Below are positions 45,262-54,305 of a stretch of DNA of 64,000 bases, piece by piece. How positions within the stretch are numbered: the first letter of the stretch is position 1; the number at the start of each line of letters is the position of its first letter. The translations under genes and the position numbers were made by a program. The notes beneath the pieces are model-generated. The model made no database searches, was not told where the DNA came from, and saw only the letters and a program-made list of their open reading frames with translations. Source of the stretch: Bacillus sp. SM2101 (GTDB lineage Bacteria; Bacillota; Bacilli; Bacillales; SM2101); NCBI RefSeq assembly GCF_018588585.1, contig NZ_JAEUFG010000009.1, forward strand, positions 1 to 64,000, written 5' to 3'.

Positions 45262-45415
45262 TTCATATATGAGTGTAGATGGCCTTACAATATGTTATGC
45301 AAATAACTTATGTATGTACTAGATGAAACACACAAGTTTTATCAGACTTAATAGCAAAAATGTTTGATAAAAACACCTAAAAAAATCTGAAGGTGAAAAA
45401 AACGCTACTTGTTTT

Positions 45416-45553
45416 CTATTTATTAATTTTTGATTCATTGATGGCGTTCTTAACAGCAAGTTTAATCACCCAATATAAAATAACCATTCCGACTATAAAA
45501 GAAAGGAAATTAAAAAATAACCCAATCATTGGTGTAAATGCATCAAATCTCAT
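45416..45553 (-). CDS. Small membrane protein (45 aa)
   Basis: On the minus strand AACAGGAGTGTG precedes ATG 45553 by 7 nt. The product is MRFDAFTPMIGLFFNFLSFI and then VGMVILYWVIKLAVKNAINE, a one- or two-helix membrane protein with a charged tail (SKINK). A longer plus-strand frame overlaps here but has no ribosome-binding site and looks like the antisense of this gene. Confidence 0.6.
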   Translation of the reverse strand: MRFDAFTPMIGLFFNFLSFIVGMVILYWVIKLAVKNAINESKINK

Positions 45554-46059
45554 TTTAAAACACACTCCTGTTAAAAAAGTTGATGTGAAAAATAAACATA
45601 TTGTCTATTATAACAAAAGTACACTTGAAAAAGATGTACATTGAGTATACAAGCGCGATAATCCTGTATATAAAACTATTATTTTAATGGTTATGAAATT
45701 ACCTACTCTCTAACATGAACTAAGTCAATTGTTGATGAAAGCCATACAGATCCTTACAAAAAGCTATGCTTCCTAAACAAAAAAATACACTAATGATTAA
45801 TCTTCATAAACCTAGTCACTCAAAAGGAAAAAAATCAATAAAAAGGAAAAAACTAGAATGAAAACATAAGAAATAGACGAAGTGTTTGTAAGTTCCTCTA
45901 TGTTAAGGTTCTAAATTTCTTTGTTAGGAGGTTTTTCTGACATAATACACCGCTATATGGATATTTATAACATGTTTAATAACACTTAGTAATTATAAGT
46001 TATTTCTAATTTGTTGATGGTTAGTAAACATAATGTAAGTTATACCTGTTATTTATTAA

Positions 46060-47088
46060 CTATGCTTCATCGGATAGTTCGACGACGTAGGCTAATTTAT
46101 CGTCAGGTGTGAAGGAAATAAAACCAGATAATTCATTAAAAGGCATGTCAATGGTGGCAATAATTGCATGTGTCTTAGTATCAATGACAGAAACGGATTT
46201 ACCTCTACTATTACTTACGTAGGCTAACTTGCCATCAGAAGTAAAGACGACAAATATCGGTTCGGTACCAACAGGTATTGTAGCAATAACAGAATGAGTT
46301 TTGACACTAATAACAGAAACAATACCAGTAAAATTACTTACAACATAAGCAAGTTTGCCATCCGGAGTAAAAGCAACATCGGTTTGATCACCATCGATTT
46401 GAACAGTAGCAATAACAGAATGAGTTTTAACATCAATGACATAAAGATTTTCATTAATGTTAGAAATAGCAATATAAGCTATTTTTCCATTGGGAGTAAA
46501 AGCAACTACATTCGGTTGCACACCAACAGTGGTAGTAGCAATAACCGAATGAGTAGTTACATTAATAACGGAAACTGTATTGGAGTCACGAATAGTCACG
46601 TATGCTAGCTGTCCATCAGGAGTGAAAGTAACACCAATAGGAATGTCACCAATAGATACAGTAGAAATAATAGAATGTGTGCTAACATCCATGACAATAA
46701 TGGTACCGGCTGGATTAGAGTTAACAATGTAAGCTAATTTCCCATCTGGAGAGAAAACAATACCTTCAGGCTGTTCATCGGTTAAAACTGTAGAAATAAG
46801 AGAATGAGTTTTCAAGTTAATAACAGAAAGAGTATTATCGTCACGGTTAATAACATAAACCAGTTTTCCATCTTTAGTAATAGCTACTACTATTGGTATA
46901 CTACCGATTGCAATGGAAGCAATAATTGAATGAGTTTTTGTATCTATAGCTGAAACAGAATTTGAATTAGAGCCATTAGCCACATAAAAAATTTTACCGT
47001 CAGGTGTAAAGGCAGATGAAGAACTAAACCCCGTTGGTATTGTAGTTATCAAACTATGGGTTTTTACATCAATTACAGCGGTTGTCAA
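46060..47088 (-). CDS. YVTN/SVIDVKTH beta-propeller protein 3 (eight repeats)
   Basis: A 342-aa eight-repeat protein and the most diverged of the four: repeats such as LSVINLKTHSLISTVL and IIVMDVSTHSIISTVSIG have drifted, although FTPDGKLAYV is kept. It starts MTTAVIDVKTHSLITTIPTG at TTG 47088, after GAGGTGA, and ends KLAYVVELSDEA. There is no signal peptide. Upstream is GTATCA-15 nt-CATATTTTTG, in line with the other copies. 45554-46059 downstream holds no other gene. Confidence 0.86.
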   Translation of the reverse strand: MTTAVIDVKTHSLITTIPTGFSSSSAFTPDGKIFYVANGSNSNSVSAIDTKTHSIIASIAIGSIPIVVAITKDGKLVYVINRDDNTLSVINLKTHSLISTVLTDEQPEGIVFSPDGKLAYIVNSNPAGTIIVMDVSTHSIISTVSIGDIPIGVTFTPDGQLAYVTIRDSNTVSVINVTTHSVIATTTVGVQPNVVAFTPNGKIAYIAISNINENLYVIDVKTHSVIATVQIDGDQTDVAFTPDGKLAYVVSNFTGIVSVISVKTHSVIATIPVGTEPIFVVFTSDGKLAYVSNSRGKSVSVIDTKTHAIIATIDMPFNELSGFISFTPDDKLAYVVELSDEA

Positions 47089-47202
47089 AATAAAATCACC
47101 TCAATAAATTAATTCGTATAACAAAAATATGTAAAAATAACTCGTTTGATACAACGTTTTTAATAAACTAAAGATTATTGTGTTTGATAAGGGGATATTT
47201 AG

Positions 47203-47265
47203 ATGATAAAAGAAGGGGAAGTATATCAAGCAAAATGTCCATCATGTACATACACCTTAAAGTAA
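47203..47265 (+). CDS. Possible 20-aa CxxC peptide or remnant
   Basis: ATG after AAGGGGATATTTAG. The product MIKEGEVYQAKCPSCTYTLK carries a CPSC pair and looks like the truncated front of a zinc-ribbon protein. Confidence 0.3.
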   Translation: MIKEGEVYQAKCPSCTYTLK

Positions 47266-47360
47266 TAAAATAATCGGATATCAAATTTGATGTAATTACT
47301 TTGATTGTATATCATGACTGTACAGTATAGCAGTATGTTATTTTCTAGTATTTATAATAG

Positions 47361-47552
47361 GAACCTCTAACAATTCCGAAAAAGTTTCAAGAGTTATACA
47401 ACAATTATTTTATAAATGAAGGTAATTATGATGAATTTATGGAAGTTATAAAACAGCTAAATGAATCAAAAAGGATTCCTTTTCTGTGTATTAATTTAAT
47501 ACAGCAAATAGTGGTAAGACATCTGTTAGCTAAACTAATTATTAAATGTTAG
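47361..47552 (+). pseudogene. C-terminal gene fragment
   Basis: An open frame without a start codon contains IPKKFQELYNNYFINEGNYD and EFMEVIKQLNESKRIPFLCI before a stop inside the tandem repeat at 47524. The protein-like composition suggests the tail of a lost gene. Not recognised. Confidence 0.35.
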
Positions 47553-47569
47553 CTAAACTAATTATTAAA
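47524..47569 (+). repeat. Tandem duplication of 23 bp
   Basis: TGTTAGCTAAACTAATTATT followed by AAA, repeated twice exactly without spacer. The second copy ends next to the ribosome-binding site of the following gene. Confidence 0.85.
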
Positions 47570-47583
47570 GGAGGAATTGAACT

Positions 47584-47946
47584 ATGGCTTCAGAAAGTCA
47601 TGTTCTCACACAAAAACAAATTGCAGAGTCGTTTTCTAATGGTAATTTTGAGCCTGCTTTTCCATTTCTAGCGAAAATAATTGAATGGAATATCGTAGGT
47701 GACAAAACCTTGGTAGGTAGGGAGGCTGTATTAGATGAATGCAAGCAAACTTCAAATTATTTCAAAACGATTACCACTAAATTCACTACATTAAATGTAA
47801 TTTCTGAAAAAAATTGCGTTGCAGTGAATGGAACAGCTGAATTTATTCGTAATGGTGAACAATTATCTTTTGTTTCAGCCTGTGATGTCTATATTTTTAA
47901 TGATAAAAATGAACTGCAAAGAATTGATTCTTATTGTATCAAGTGA
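47584..47946 (+). CDS. SnoaL/NTF2-like protein
   Basis: A 120-aa cone-shaped alpha+beta barrel protein by pattern: VLTQKQIAESFSNGNFEPAF (helix pair), IIEWNIVGDKTLVGREAVLD (strand, turn and the GREA motif typical of SnoaL-like proteins), then strand-rich ending FVSACDVYIFNDKNELQRID. Such proteins are small-molecule enzymes or binders with unknown substrate. AAAGGAGG precedes the ATG. It stands between propeller genes 3 and 4 on the opposite strand. Confidence 0.82.
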   Translation: MASESHVLTQKQIAESFSNGNFEPAFPFLAKIIEWNIVGDKTLVGREAVLDECKQTSNYFKTITTKFTTLNVISEKNCVAVNGTAEFIRNGEQLSFVSACDVYIFNDKNELQRIDSYCIK

Positions 47947-47986
47947 GAAGGTTGGATTTCTCCTGTAAATATACTGAAAAATAATG

Positions 47987-48140
47987 AAATCCCATCTTCG
48001 TTACAGAAGTGGGATTTTTAAAATTCTATACTTAGGAAAAGCAGCCAACACGTGCTATAAGAATTAGCTAAGACCTTGTGGATGAAGACGTGAATGATTT
48101 AGTTATAAGTCTTATTTTGTTTATTGTTTTAACAAAAATC
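47987..48140 (-). repeat. Duplicated 3' segment, copy B, with terminator hairpin
   Basis: AAATCCCATCTTC-GTTACA-GAAGTGGGATTT followed by TTAAAATTCTATA, then AGCTAAGACCTTGTGGATGA and AGACGTGAATG. This repeats the segment at 42160-42300. The hairpin also matches that at 38848. Confidence 0.6.
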
Positions 48141-48165
48141 AAGAGCAAAAAACAATAGCATTTAA

Positions 48166-49200
48166 TTAAGAGGAACCCTCAACTACATAAGCTAGTTTTC
48201 CATCTGGAGTAAAGGCGACAACTCCTGGATTTTCTCCAACCTGAATAGTAGTAATCACACTATGCGTTGTTACATCAATGACCGACACAGTGCCAGGATC
48301 ATCGTCCCGGTTGATTATATAAGCAAGTTTTCCGTCGGGTGTAAAAGCGATAACACCAGGTTCTTCCCCTACCCTCACTGTAGCAATCACACTATGAGTT
48401 TTCACATCAATGACAGACACAGAGACATCGTCTCGATTGGCCACATAAGCAAGTTTCCCGTCGGGTGTTAGGGTGACAGTTCTTGGTTCTTCCCCAACCT
48501 GCACCGTAGCAATTACACTATGTGTTTTTACATCAATGACAGAAACAATGTTATTATTGAAAAGGCGGTTAGTCACATAAGCTAGTTTTCCATCAGGAGT
48601 GAAGGCGACATCTCTAGAGTCTCCCACAGTTTGTACAGTAGCAATCACGGTATGCGTTTTCACATCAATAACTGAAATAAGACCAGGATCTTCGTTCCGG
48701 TTAGTTACATAAACAAGCTTTCCATCAGGTGTTAGGCTAACAGTTCTAGGTTCATCCAAAACCTGAACAGAAGCAATTACACTATGTGTCTTTACATCAA
48801 TGATAGAAACAGTGTTTTCATCCATGTTAGCCACATAAGCTAGTTTTCCATCAGGAGTGAAGGCGACATCTCTAGGTTCTTCTCCAACCTGCACCGTAGC
48901 AATTACACTATGTGTTTTCACATCAATGACAGAAACAGAGTTCCCCCGCTCATTAATTACATAAGCCAGTTTTCCATCGGGTGTAAAGTCGACAAGTTCT
49001 GGATTGTCTCCAACCTGAACAGTAGCAATTACACTATGTGTTTTCACATCAATGACAGAAACAGTTTCTAAATCATTATTAGCTATATAAGCCAGTTTTC
49101 CATCAGGAGTAAAGATAGGTTGGGCAGATACAACATTATCTCCAACAGGTATAGTAGTGATCACGTTATGTGTTTTGACATCAATTACCGTTGTCGTCAA
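48166..49200 (-). CDS. YVTN/SVIDVKTH beta-propeller protein 4 (eight repeats)
   Basis: A 344-aa protein with eight well-conserved repeats (VSVIDVKTHSVIATVQVGEE, then P-R-D-V-AFTPDGKLAYVAN). Repeats 4 and 7 have short insertions (NEDPGL, DDDPGT) in the loop before the SVID strand. It starts MTTTVIDVKTHNVITTIPVG at TTG 49200 after AAAGAGGCGG and has no signal peptide. Upstream is GTATCA-17 nt-CATATCTAT. The high similarity between neighbouring repeats suggests recent expansion or gene conversion. The function is unknown. Confidence 0.88.
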   Translation of the reverse strand: MTTTVIDVKTHNVITTIPVGDNVVSAQPIFTPDGKLAYIANNDLETVSVIDVKTHSVIATVQVGDNPELVDFTPDGKLAYVINERGNSVSVIDVKTHSVIATVQVGEEPRDVAFTPDGKLAYVANMDENTVSIIDVKTHSVIASVQVLDEPRTVSLTPDGKLVYVTNRNEDPGLISVIDVKTHTVIATVQTVGDSRDVAFTPDGKLAYVTNRLFNNNIVSVIDVKTHSVIATVQVGEEPRTVTLTPDGKLAYVANRDDVSVSVIDVKTHSVIATVRVGEEPGVIAFTPDGKLAYIINRDDDPGTVSVIDVTTHSVITTIQVGENPGVVAFTPDGKLAYVVEGSS

Positions 49201-49432
49201 AAAACCGCCTCTTTCTCATCGAGTATACTTTCTATATAGATATGAAAAAAGTTAGTGTGGGTGATACTTTTTATGAAACAATGGTGATATTATGTTTATA
49301 AAAAATTATAGAAAACATGGTGGTGCCAACATACAAGATAAGCCATTAAAGGTGCATTGGTATATGCATGAATTACCGCTTCAATAAACAAAAATATTGA
49401 TCCATTATTTTATCGTAAAAGAGGGATGTAAA

Positions 49433-49645
49433 ATGTCAATTTTACATAGCAGACACATTATAGGGTTATTAATAATACTAGTAATCCTCATATTGGTAGT
49501 ATCTTTTCTAATTATTTCATTTGGTTATTTTAATAATAAGGAAATAAGTTTACTGACTTCAAAGTGCTATGAATCTGGTGGAGAAGTGGTACTAGAGATA
49601 CACGAGTACATAACAAGTAGTTATTCTTTTGAGTGTAAAAAATAA
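49433..49645 (+). CDS. Small membrane-anchored protein (70 aa)
   Basis: ATG 49433 follows GAGGGATG and is preferred to an in-frame TTG at 49397. The product is MSILHSRHIIGLLIILVILI and further hydrophobic residues to about 35, then a polar tail with two Cys (SKCYESGG.. SSYSFECKK). One membrane helix with an outward-facing domain that could carry a disulphide. Family not recognised. Confidence 0.6.
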   Translation: MSILHSRHIIGLLIILVILILVVSFLIISFGYFNNKEISLLTSKCYESGGEVVLEIHEYITSSYSFECKK

Positions 49646-49739
49646 AATGAAAACGGTTAAACAATTAATTGAATTGTAAAAATAGAATTATAAAAAATAC
49701 TATAGAAAAAACGTGCAACAGTAGAATCAATAGGGAGAG

Positions 49740-49954
49740 ATGACATAAAGTATCATAGATAAGATTTTTTTAGTATTAGTGGGATTTTTCTTGCTTCCAT
49801 TACTTTGTTAATAGAAAGATCATTAATAATTGAAATTGGATACCTAAATGTCAACCAGCCAGAAATAGATACAAATAAAGAGTTCCAGAAAATTAGTAGC
49901 CTTCCCTTATGGCTCACAAAAGGAGGAATGAACCAACCAGAGAGGGGAGAGTGA
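49740..49954 (+). pseudogene. Decayed small membrane-protein gene
   Basis: ATG 49740 follows AGGGAGAG, but the third codon is TAA. Reading on gives SIIDKIFLVLVGFF, after which the frame shifts near the T7 run (about 49770) and continues LASITLLIERSLIIEIGYLN.. to ..NQPERGE and TGA 49952-49954. The joined protein would be about 70 aa with one membrane helix. The parent family is not recognised. Confidence 0.4.
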
Positions 49955-50257
49955 TAATAAAGGGTGTACTTTATGTTATGTAAGTATTTAATTTAAGCTT
50001 GTATTAATGTGATAGGTCAAAAAACACTTTTTAAGACTCAATGATTAGTGAGTCGATTAGTTCCAGTACTTCAGTAATGAAGAATTTTTACATAATCATC
50101 AATCTACTTTGCGGTATATTGAAGCGAAGCACCCTTTGCTCCTTTTAGGAGTATGAAAATTAGTAACCTCTGTTCAAAGAATCTGGAACAGAGGGGGTGT
50201 TGGGAAAAATATATCTAAAGAACTTGTTATTCGTTATTGTTAAATTGGGTAGAAGTA

Positions 50258-50292
50258 AACACAAGTTGTGTTTAATAATTAAATGCTATTCA
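50258..50292 (+). repeat. Short dispersed repeat AACACAAGTT..
   Basis: AACACAAGTTGTGTTTAATA then ATTAAATGCTATTCA, matching 57139-57180 and partly 41974-42009. The remaining DNA in 49955-50437 has no gene. Confidence 0.45.
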
Positions 50293-50455
50293 ATACTATG
50301 GAGCGTGTCTGTAAATAGAGGCGTGTCCTTTCTTTTCAAAAAGTGTCGATCCAACTTCATAAGCTGAATTGTTACTGGAATTTGTATTATTTTAGTCTGC
50401 CAGCTGAAGAATCTGAGTATTATAGGAAGTATAATATTTGGAGGAGGAGAATTTT

Positions 50456-50845
50456 ATGGACGGGGATATTTTCTACGTATTATCCATTATTGTTGCTATA
50501 ATGTTTGCTTTTATTGCTGTTTTTCAAGTGTTACTTGCACTAGGGGTACCGTTAGGCGAATTTGCGATGGGTGGATTTTATAAAGTTTTACCTAAAAAAT
50601 TACGTATTATAAGTTTTATCAATGCTATCATTCTTTTGTTTATGGGAGTTGTTTTTTTACAGCATACTAACTTTTTGAATATCTTTAATTTTTTTCCTAC
50701 AAATATTTTAGTTTGGGTAATAACAGTTTATCTTGGCTTAAATACGATAAAAAATCTAATATCCAAGAGTAAAAAAGAAAGATATGTAATGACACCTTTA
50801 TCAAGTATTGCATTTATATTATGTTTAATGGTTTCTTTATCATAG
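50456..50845 (+). CDS. Four-helix integral membrane protein (129 aa)
   Basis: ATG 50456 follows GGAGGAGGAG. The protein has hydrophobic segments at about 6-30, 48-68, 75-95 and 108-127. The motif ALGVPLGEFAMGGFYKVLPK is distinctive and recurs in uncharacterised Bacillus membrane proteins as I recall. No enzymatic residues are evident. Monocistronic. Confidence 0.75.
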   Translation: MDGDIFYVLSIIVAIMFAFIAVFQVLLALGVPLGEFAMGGFYKVLPKKLRIISFINAIILLFMGVVFLQHTNFLNIFNFFPTNILVWVITVYLGLNTIKNLISKSKKERYVMTPLSSIAFILCLMVSLS

Positions 50846-51008
50846 GGTAGGAGATTACCATATTTATATTTTGTCAGTGTGGAAAAATATAATGACATTC
50901 AATTATCGTGCACAAGAATGTAATACTATCTTTGCTACTTTTAGACTAATAGCTTAAAAGAATTTATAAACAGAAATGACTGACTGGCCTCATCTTTATA
51001 GTGCTAAA

Positions 51009-51311
51009 ATGAAAAAAAGTAAGCCTCTTTTTCATTTTAGTGATACATATGGGGACAAGAAGTAATACACTGTTTTCAATGAATCATACTTTTATTTAGG
51101 TATAGATAATAGTCCAATATTTATTGAGGATGGAAACTGGATAATGAAGAACCTTCAAGTTCTATGAGAAAGTATAAATTATTACGATATTTGGTTTTTT
51201 AGTAGAACGTTTGATTATGGTCTATTAGTTTGACGTTATGGAGGATATTTAGAGCACGACCCAAATACGAAAGAAATTTTTTATACCGTAACTAAATGGA
51301 TTAATTATTGA
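51009..51311 (+). pseudogene. Gene with three in-frame stops (101 codons)
   Basis: One uninterrupted reading frame from ATG 51009 to TGA 51309-51311 is protein-like throughout but contains TAA and two TGA codons: MKKSKPLFHFSDTYGDKK*, YTVFNESYFYLGIDNSPIFI.. *, ESINYYDIWFFSRTFDYGLL V*, RYGGYLEHDPNTKEIFYTVT.. The absence of frameshifts suggests point-mutation decay. I could not name the family; the pattern recalls small immunity-like proteins. Flanking 50846-51649 has nothing else. Confidence 0.5.
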
Positions 51312-51649
51312 GTTTTCGCAAAATTGAAGGAATGAACTAACATTGCGCTTTTTACGAAATGGCCCTTAATGAAAAGTTTTTTTTTGGAAAGGACCTAGGA
51401 TGTTAATAATGATATTTATGATGTATGGGTATTTAATAAAAGCTAGCATATTACACAAACCCTACATCAGGAAGTCATGTGAGTGAAATTTTTGACAAGA
51501 TAAGAGCTTGAAGAACTATATAATTCTAATCTTAGAGCAAACCCTTAGTTACTTTACATATTCTATTAATAAATCTTAAGTAAAAATTGACGTTGGAAAC
51601 CATAATAGAAAATAAGTAGTTCTCAACATTTGGATGGAGGTTTAATAAA

Positions 51650-52105
51650 ATGACGAAAAATGATGAATATTTTATGAAACAAGCACTGGATATCGCTTTT
51701 CAAGCTAGAACGGCAGGAAATGAACCTTTTGGAGCTATATTAGTAAAAGGTGATGAAGTAGTGATGATTGGGGAAAATAAAATTAATACTTTGTGTGATC
51801 CTACTCACCATGCTGAAATTGGACTTATTAGAAAATTTTGTTCTGAACATAATATTTTTGATCTAAGACAATATAGTCTTTATACCAGTTGTGAACCTTG
51901 TGTAATGTGCTCTGGAGCTATGGTTTGGTCGAATCTCGGAAAAATAGTATACAGTGTATCTCATGATCAATTAGCAAAAATAGCAGGTAGTAACATTATG
52001 ATATCATGCAAAGAAGTATTTGATAAAAGTCCTCAAAAACCAGTAGTGGTAGAGAAAATATTAAATGAAGAGGGATTAAAAGTATTTGAAGGATATAAGT
52101 TTTAA
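51650..52105 (+). CDS. Nucleoside/guanine deaminase-like (CDA fold)
   Basis: A 151-aa zinc-dependent deaminase. The zinc site is complete: H54-A-E56 (HHAEIGLI), with E56 as proton shuttle, and C84-x-x-C87 (CEPCVMCSGA). The remainder follows the guanine deaminase / TadA-like pattern (NEPFGAILVKGDEVV at 24-38). The substrate is probably guanine or another nucleobase; tRNA editing by TadA is less likely because core tadA normally sits near dnaX. TGGAGGT precedes the ATG. Monocistronic. Confidence 0.88.
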   Translation: MTKNDEYFMKQALDIAFQARTAGNEPFGAILVKGDEVVMIGENKINTLCDPTHHAEIGLIRKFCSEHNIFDLRQYSLYTSCEPCVMCSGAMVWSNLGKIVYSVSHDQLAKIAGSNIMISCKEVFDKSPQKPVVVEKILNEEGLKVFEGYKF

Positions 52106-52404
52106 ATTAGAAACATCTAAAAGAAAGATACCAGAGTGACCTACCTTCAAAATATAGACTTGTTTTCTACACGATACATTATTGTTTGCGGACTGTATAA
52201 CTATATTGTTACTAGATAGGTGGCAAATAACAATCTAATTGTTAGGGTCAGTTATTTTTTGAAAATTTGCTATCGCTATATCAATTCTATATAGAAAATG
52301 CATTCTTGATAAAGTGGAATTAGTAATGTTCTTATTGCAACTTCCATAAAAATAATACATATTAATACGTCAACCAGAAATAACTAAACTTTTTCTTTAG
52401 TAAC

Positions 52405-52452
52405 GAAAAAAGTCCATTTTCTCATTTTTAATAATGAGAGATTGGGCTTTTT
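52405..52452. terminator. Terminator hairpin
   Basis: AAAAAAGTCCATTTTCTCATT pairs imperfectly with AATGAGAGATTGGGCTTTTT. It lies 300 nt after the deaminase stop. The rest of 52106-52667 contains TCAATTCTATATAGAA (52281) and no gene. Confidence 0.55.
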
Positions 52453-52667
52453 AATATTGTAATTTTATTAACGCTTTATAGCCACTTTTGCTTATCCTAC
52501 CCATAGTATGTAGCTGTATCATTGGATAACAAAGCAGAAGGGCAAAATATTCCCAGATTACATTGCGAAGTATGATAACTATTAATACAGGGATATATGG
52601 AAGATTCTAGAATAGATAATTATTAACAATAATATAAAAGAGGTGAAAAGGTGGATAGCAAATTACT

Positions 52668-52834
52668 AAAGACTGTTTTCGATTGATTGTTGTTTTTCGT
52701 ATTAAGAAATAGAACAGTACACAACTAGAGTTCGTGGCATTTTTTCTTCAGTACAACGATGACTAACAATATAATAACCACTTTTTTTGTATTTAATTGA
52801 TAATAATAGCAACAAAGTTTACGAAAAGAGCCTT
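52668..52834 (+). repeat. MITE-like element copy (~167 bp), forward
   Basis: Left end AAAGACTGTTTTCGATTGAT then TGTTG; right end AGCAACAAAGTTTACGAAAA followed by GAGCCTT. These are imperfect inverted repeats of each other. The interior holds GAGTTCGTGGCATTTTTTCT and CAACGATGACTAACAAT. The best full-length copy. Confidence 0.7.
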
Positions 52835-53093
52835 ACTAAAAGAAAGGGTAGGAACGATTATTTCTTAAAAGGATTATGGTGATTTGAAACTTTACGATTC
52901 TGTTCGAAGAAATAAGTATTAGCCATCGAAAGAAGAGTGTAACAAGGCGACAATTACTTATTAGTATTTTTGCAACTGTACATAGGAGCTTTTTCTAACG
53001 GATAGTGAAACAAATAGTGGTTCAGAAAAGTTATGAAATAAGAGGCATAATAAGCTATAAAATAGTAGCTTAGTTAAGGGAGATGTAATAAAT

Positions 53094-54129
53094 TTGGAAA
53101 TTAAATATAGGAATGCTACTAAATCATTTAGAAAGTTAAAATTAATAGGTATAACTTTAATTACTATCATTCTACTTACATTGGTAGCAGGTTTTTTGTA
53201 TGAATATACGAGTTACAAAAATGTTAAAAACAACTTTCCTCCAGATGGAGAAATGGTTGATGTAGGAGATAGAGAAATACATGTGAATATTCAAGGGAAA
53301 AAAACGAATCTACCATCTATTGTTATTGAAGCAGGAGCTGGTTCATGGTCCTATGATTGGTCATACGTCCAGAAAGAGCTAGCAAAGCATACTGAAGTAA
53401 TTACTTATGACCGAGCAGGGCTTGGGTGGAGTGAGCCACATCCTAATGGATACAATATCGATACGACGATAGATGATTTGAGTGAAATTATCGAATATTC
53501 TAATATTGATACCCCAGTAATATTAGTGGGTCATTCACTTGGAGGGCTTTATTCTCGTCTCTTTGCAGATAAATATCTTGAAAAGGTTTCAGGATTAATT
53601 CTTGTTGATGCACGAAATGAATATTTTACAGAAAAAGCTACAACATTTAATGATGTGTATTTTGAGTCACAAGATCAAACAGTATATCGTATATTATCTC
53701 AATTTGGGATTTATACGCCTATTTGGGGAGGCAATGCTTGGCGATGCAATTCCCGATTACCTTTCAGCAGAAAAGCAGGTCAATGTTCAATACGACTCTG
53801 ATTTTTTCAAAATAACCGATGAAGAATTCAAACAATTAAGATCATTAGAGAAGCTATTGAAGGATACTCAACACCTAGATGATAAGCCCCTACTAATTAT
53901 TACACCAAGTGATATAGATAGAGAAATGATATTAGGTACAATCGGATTAGGATTTTCAGAAGAAGAGGCGAATATTATTGATCAGCAATGGAAAGATGCT
54001 CAAAAACAACAAACCGATTTATCAAATAATAGTGAGCTTATTTTAGTTCCGAATAGCGGTCATAATATGATGTTTGACCAACCTGATGCAATTATTGAAG
54101 CTATTTTGAAAATGGCTGGTGAAATATAA
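53094..54129 (+). pseudogene. Alpha/beta hydrolase gene with a frameshift
   Basis: The gene starts at TTG 53094 after GGGAGATG. The N-terminus has one membrane helix (LIGITLITIILLTLVAGFLY). Next come the hydrolase motifs: IVIEAGAGSWSYDW, TYDRAGLGWSEP and the nucleophile elbow GHSLGGL. After ..YRILSQFGI (about 53715) the frame changes; the other frame continues IRLFGEAMLGDAIPDYLSAE.. and ends with the catalytic-His region VPNSGHNMMFDQPDAII. Total length (about 344 codons) is normal for the family. One inserted or lost base explains it: decay or sequencing error. Confidence 0.7.
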
Positions 54130-54215
54130 ACTATATAAAGGAGTGAGCTTTATTAAATGTACAGGTTTAAATTTGCATTAACCATAACAGAGCTCTTTAA
54201 TGGTTTTATAAAAGT

Positions 54216-54242
54216 AGCCGTTCCATATAGGGATGGCTTTTT
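54216..54242 (+). terminator. Terminator after the hydrolase
   Basis: AGCCGTTCC / GGATGGCT stem (one mismatch) followed by TTTTTC. Confidence 0.6.
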
Positions 54243-54305
54243 CATTCCGTAAATTCTTTTGAATTGTTAATAAAAAGAAACATCATTGGTAGACTTTAAA
54301 TTTTG

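Noticed and set aside
45393-45644. Plus-strand 83-codon frame
   Set aside because: It starts at a GTG without a site and overlaps, antisense, a better minus-strand small membrane gene with AGGAGTG.
38914-49200. CRISPR-like regular repeats
   Set aside because: The ~126-nt periodicity is the coding repeat of beta-propeller blades, not direct repeats with unique spacers.
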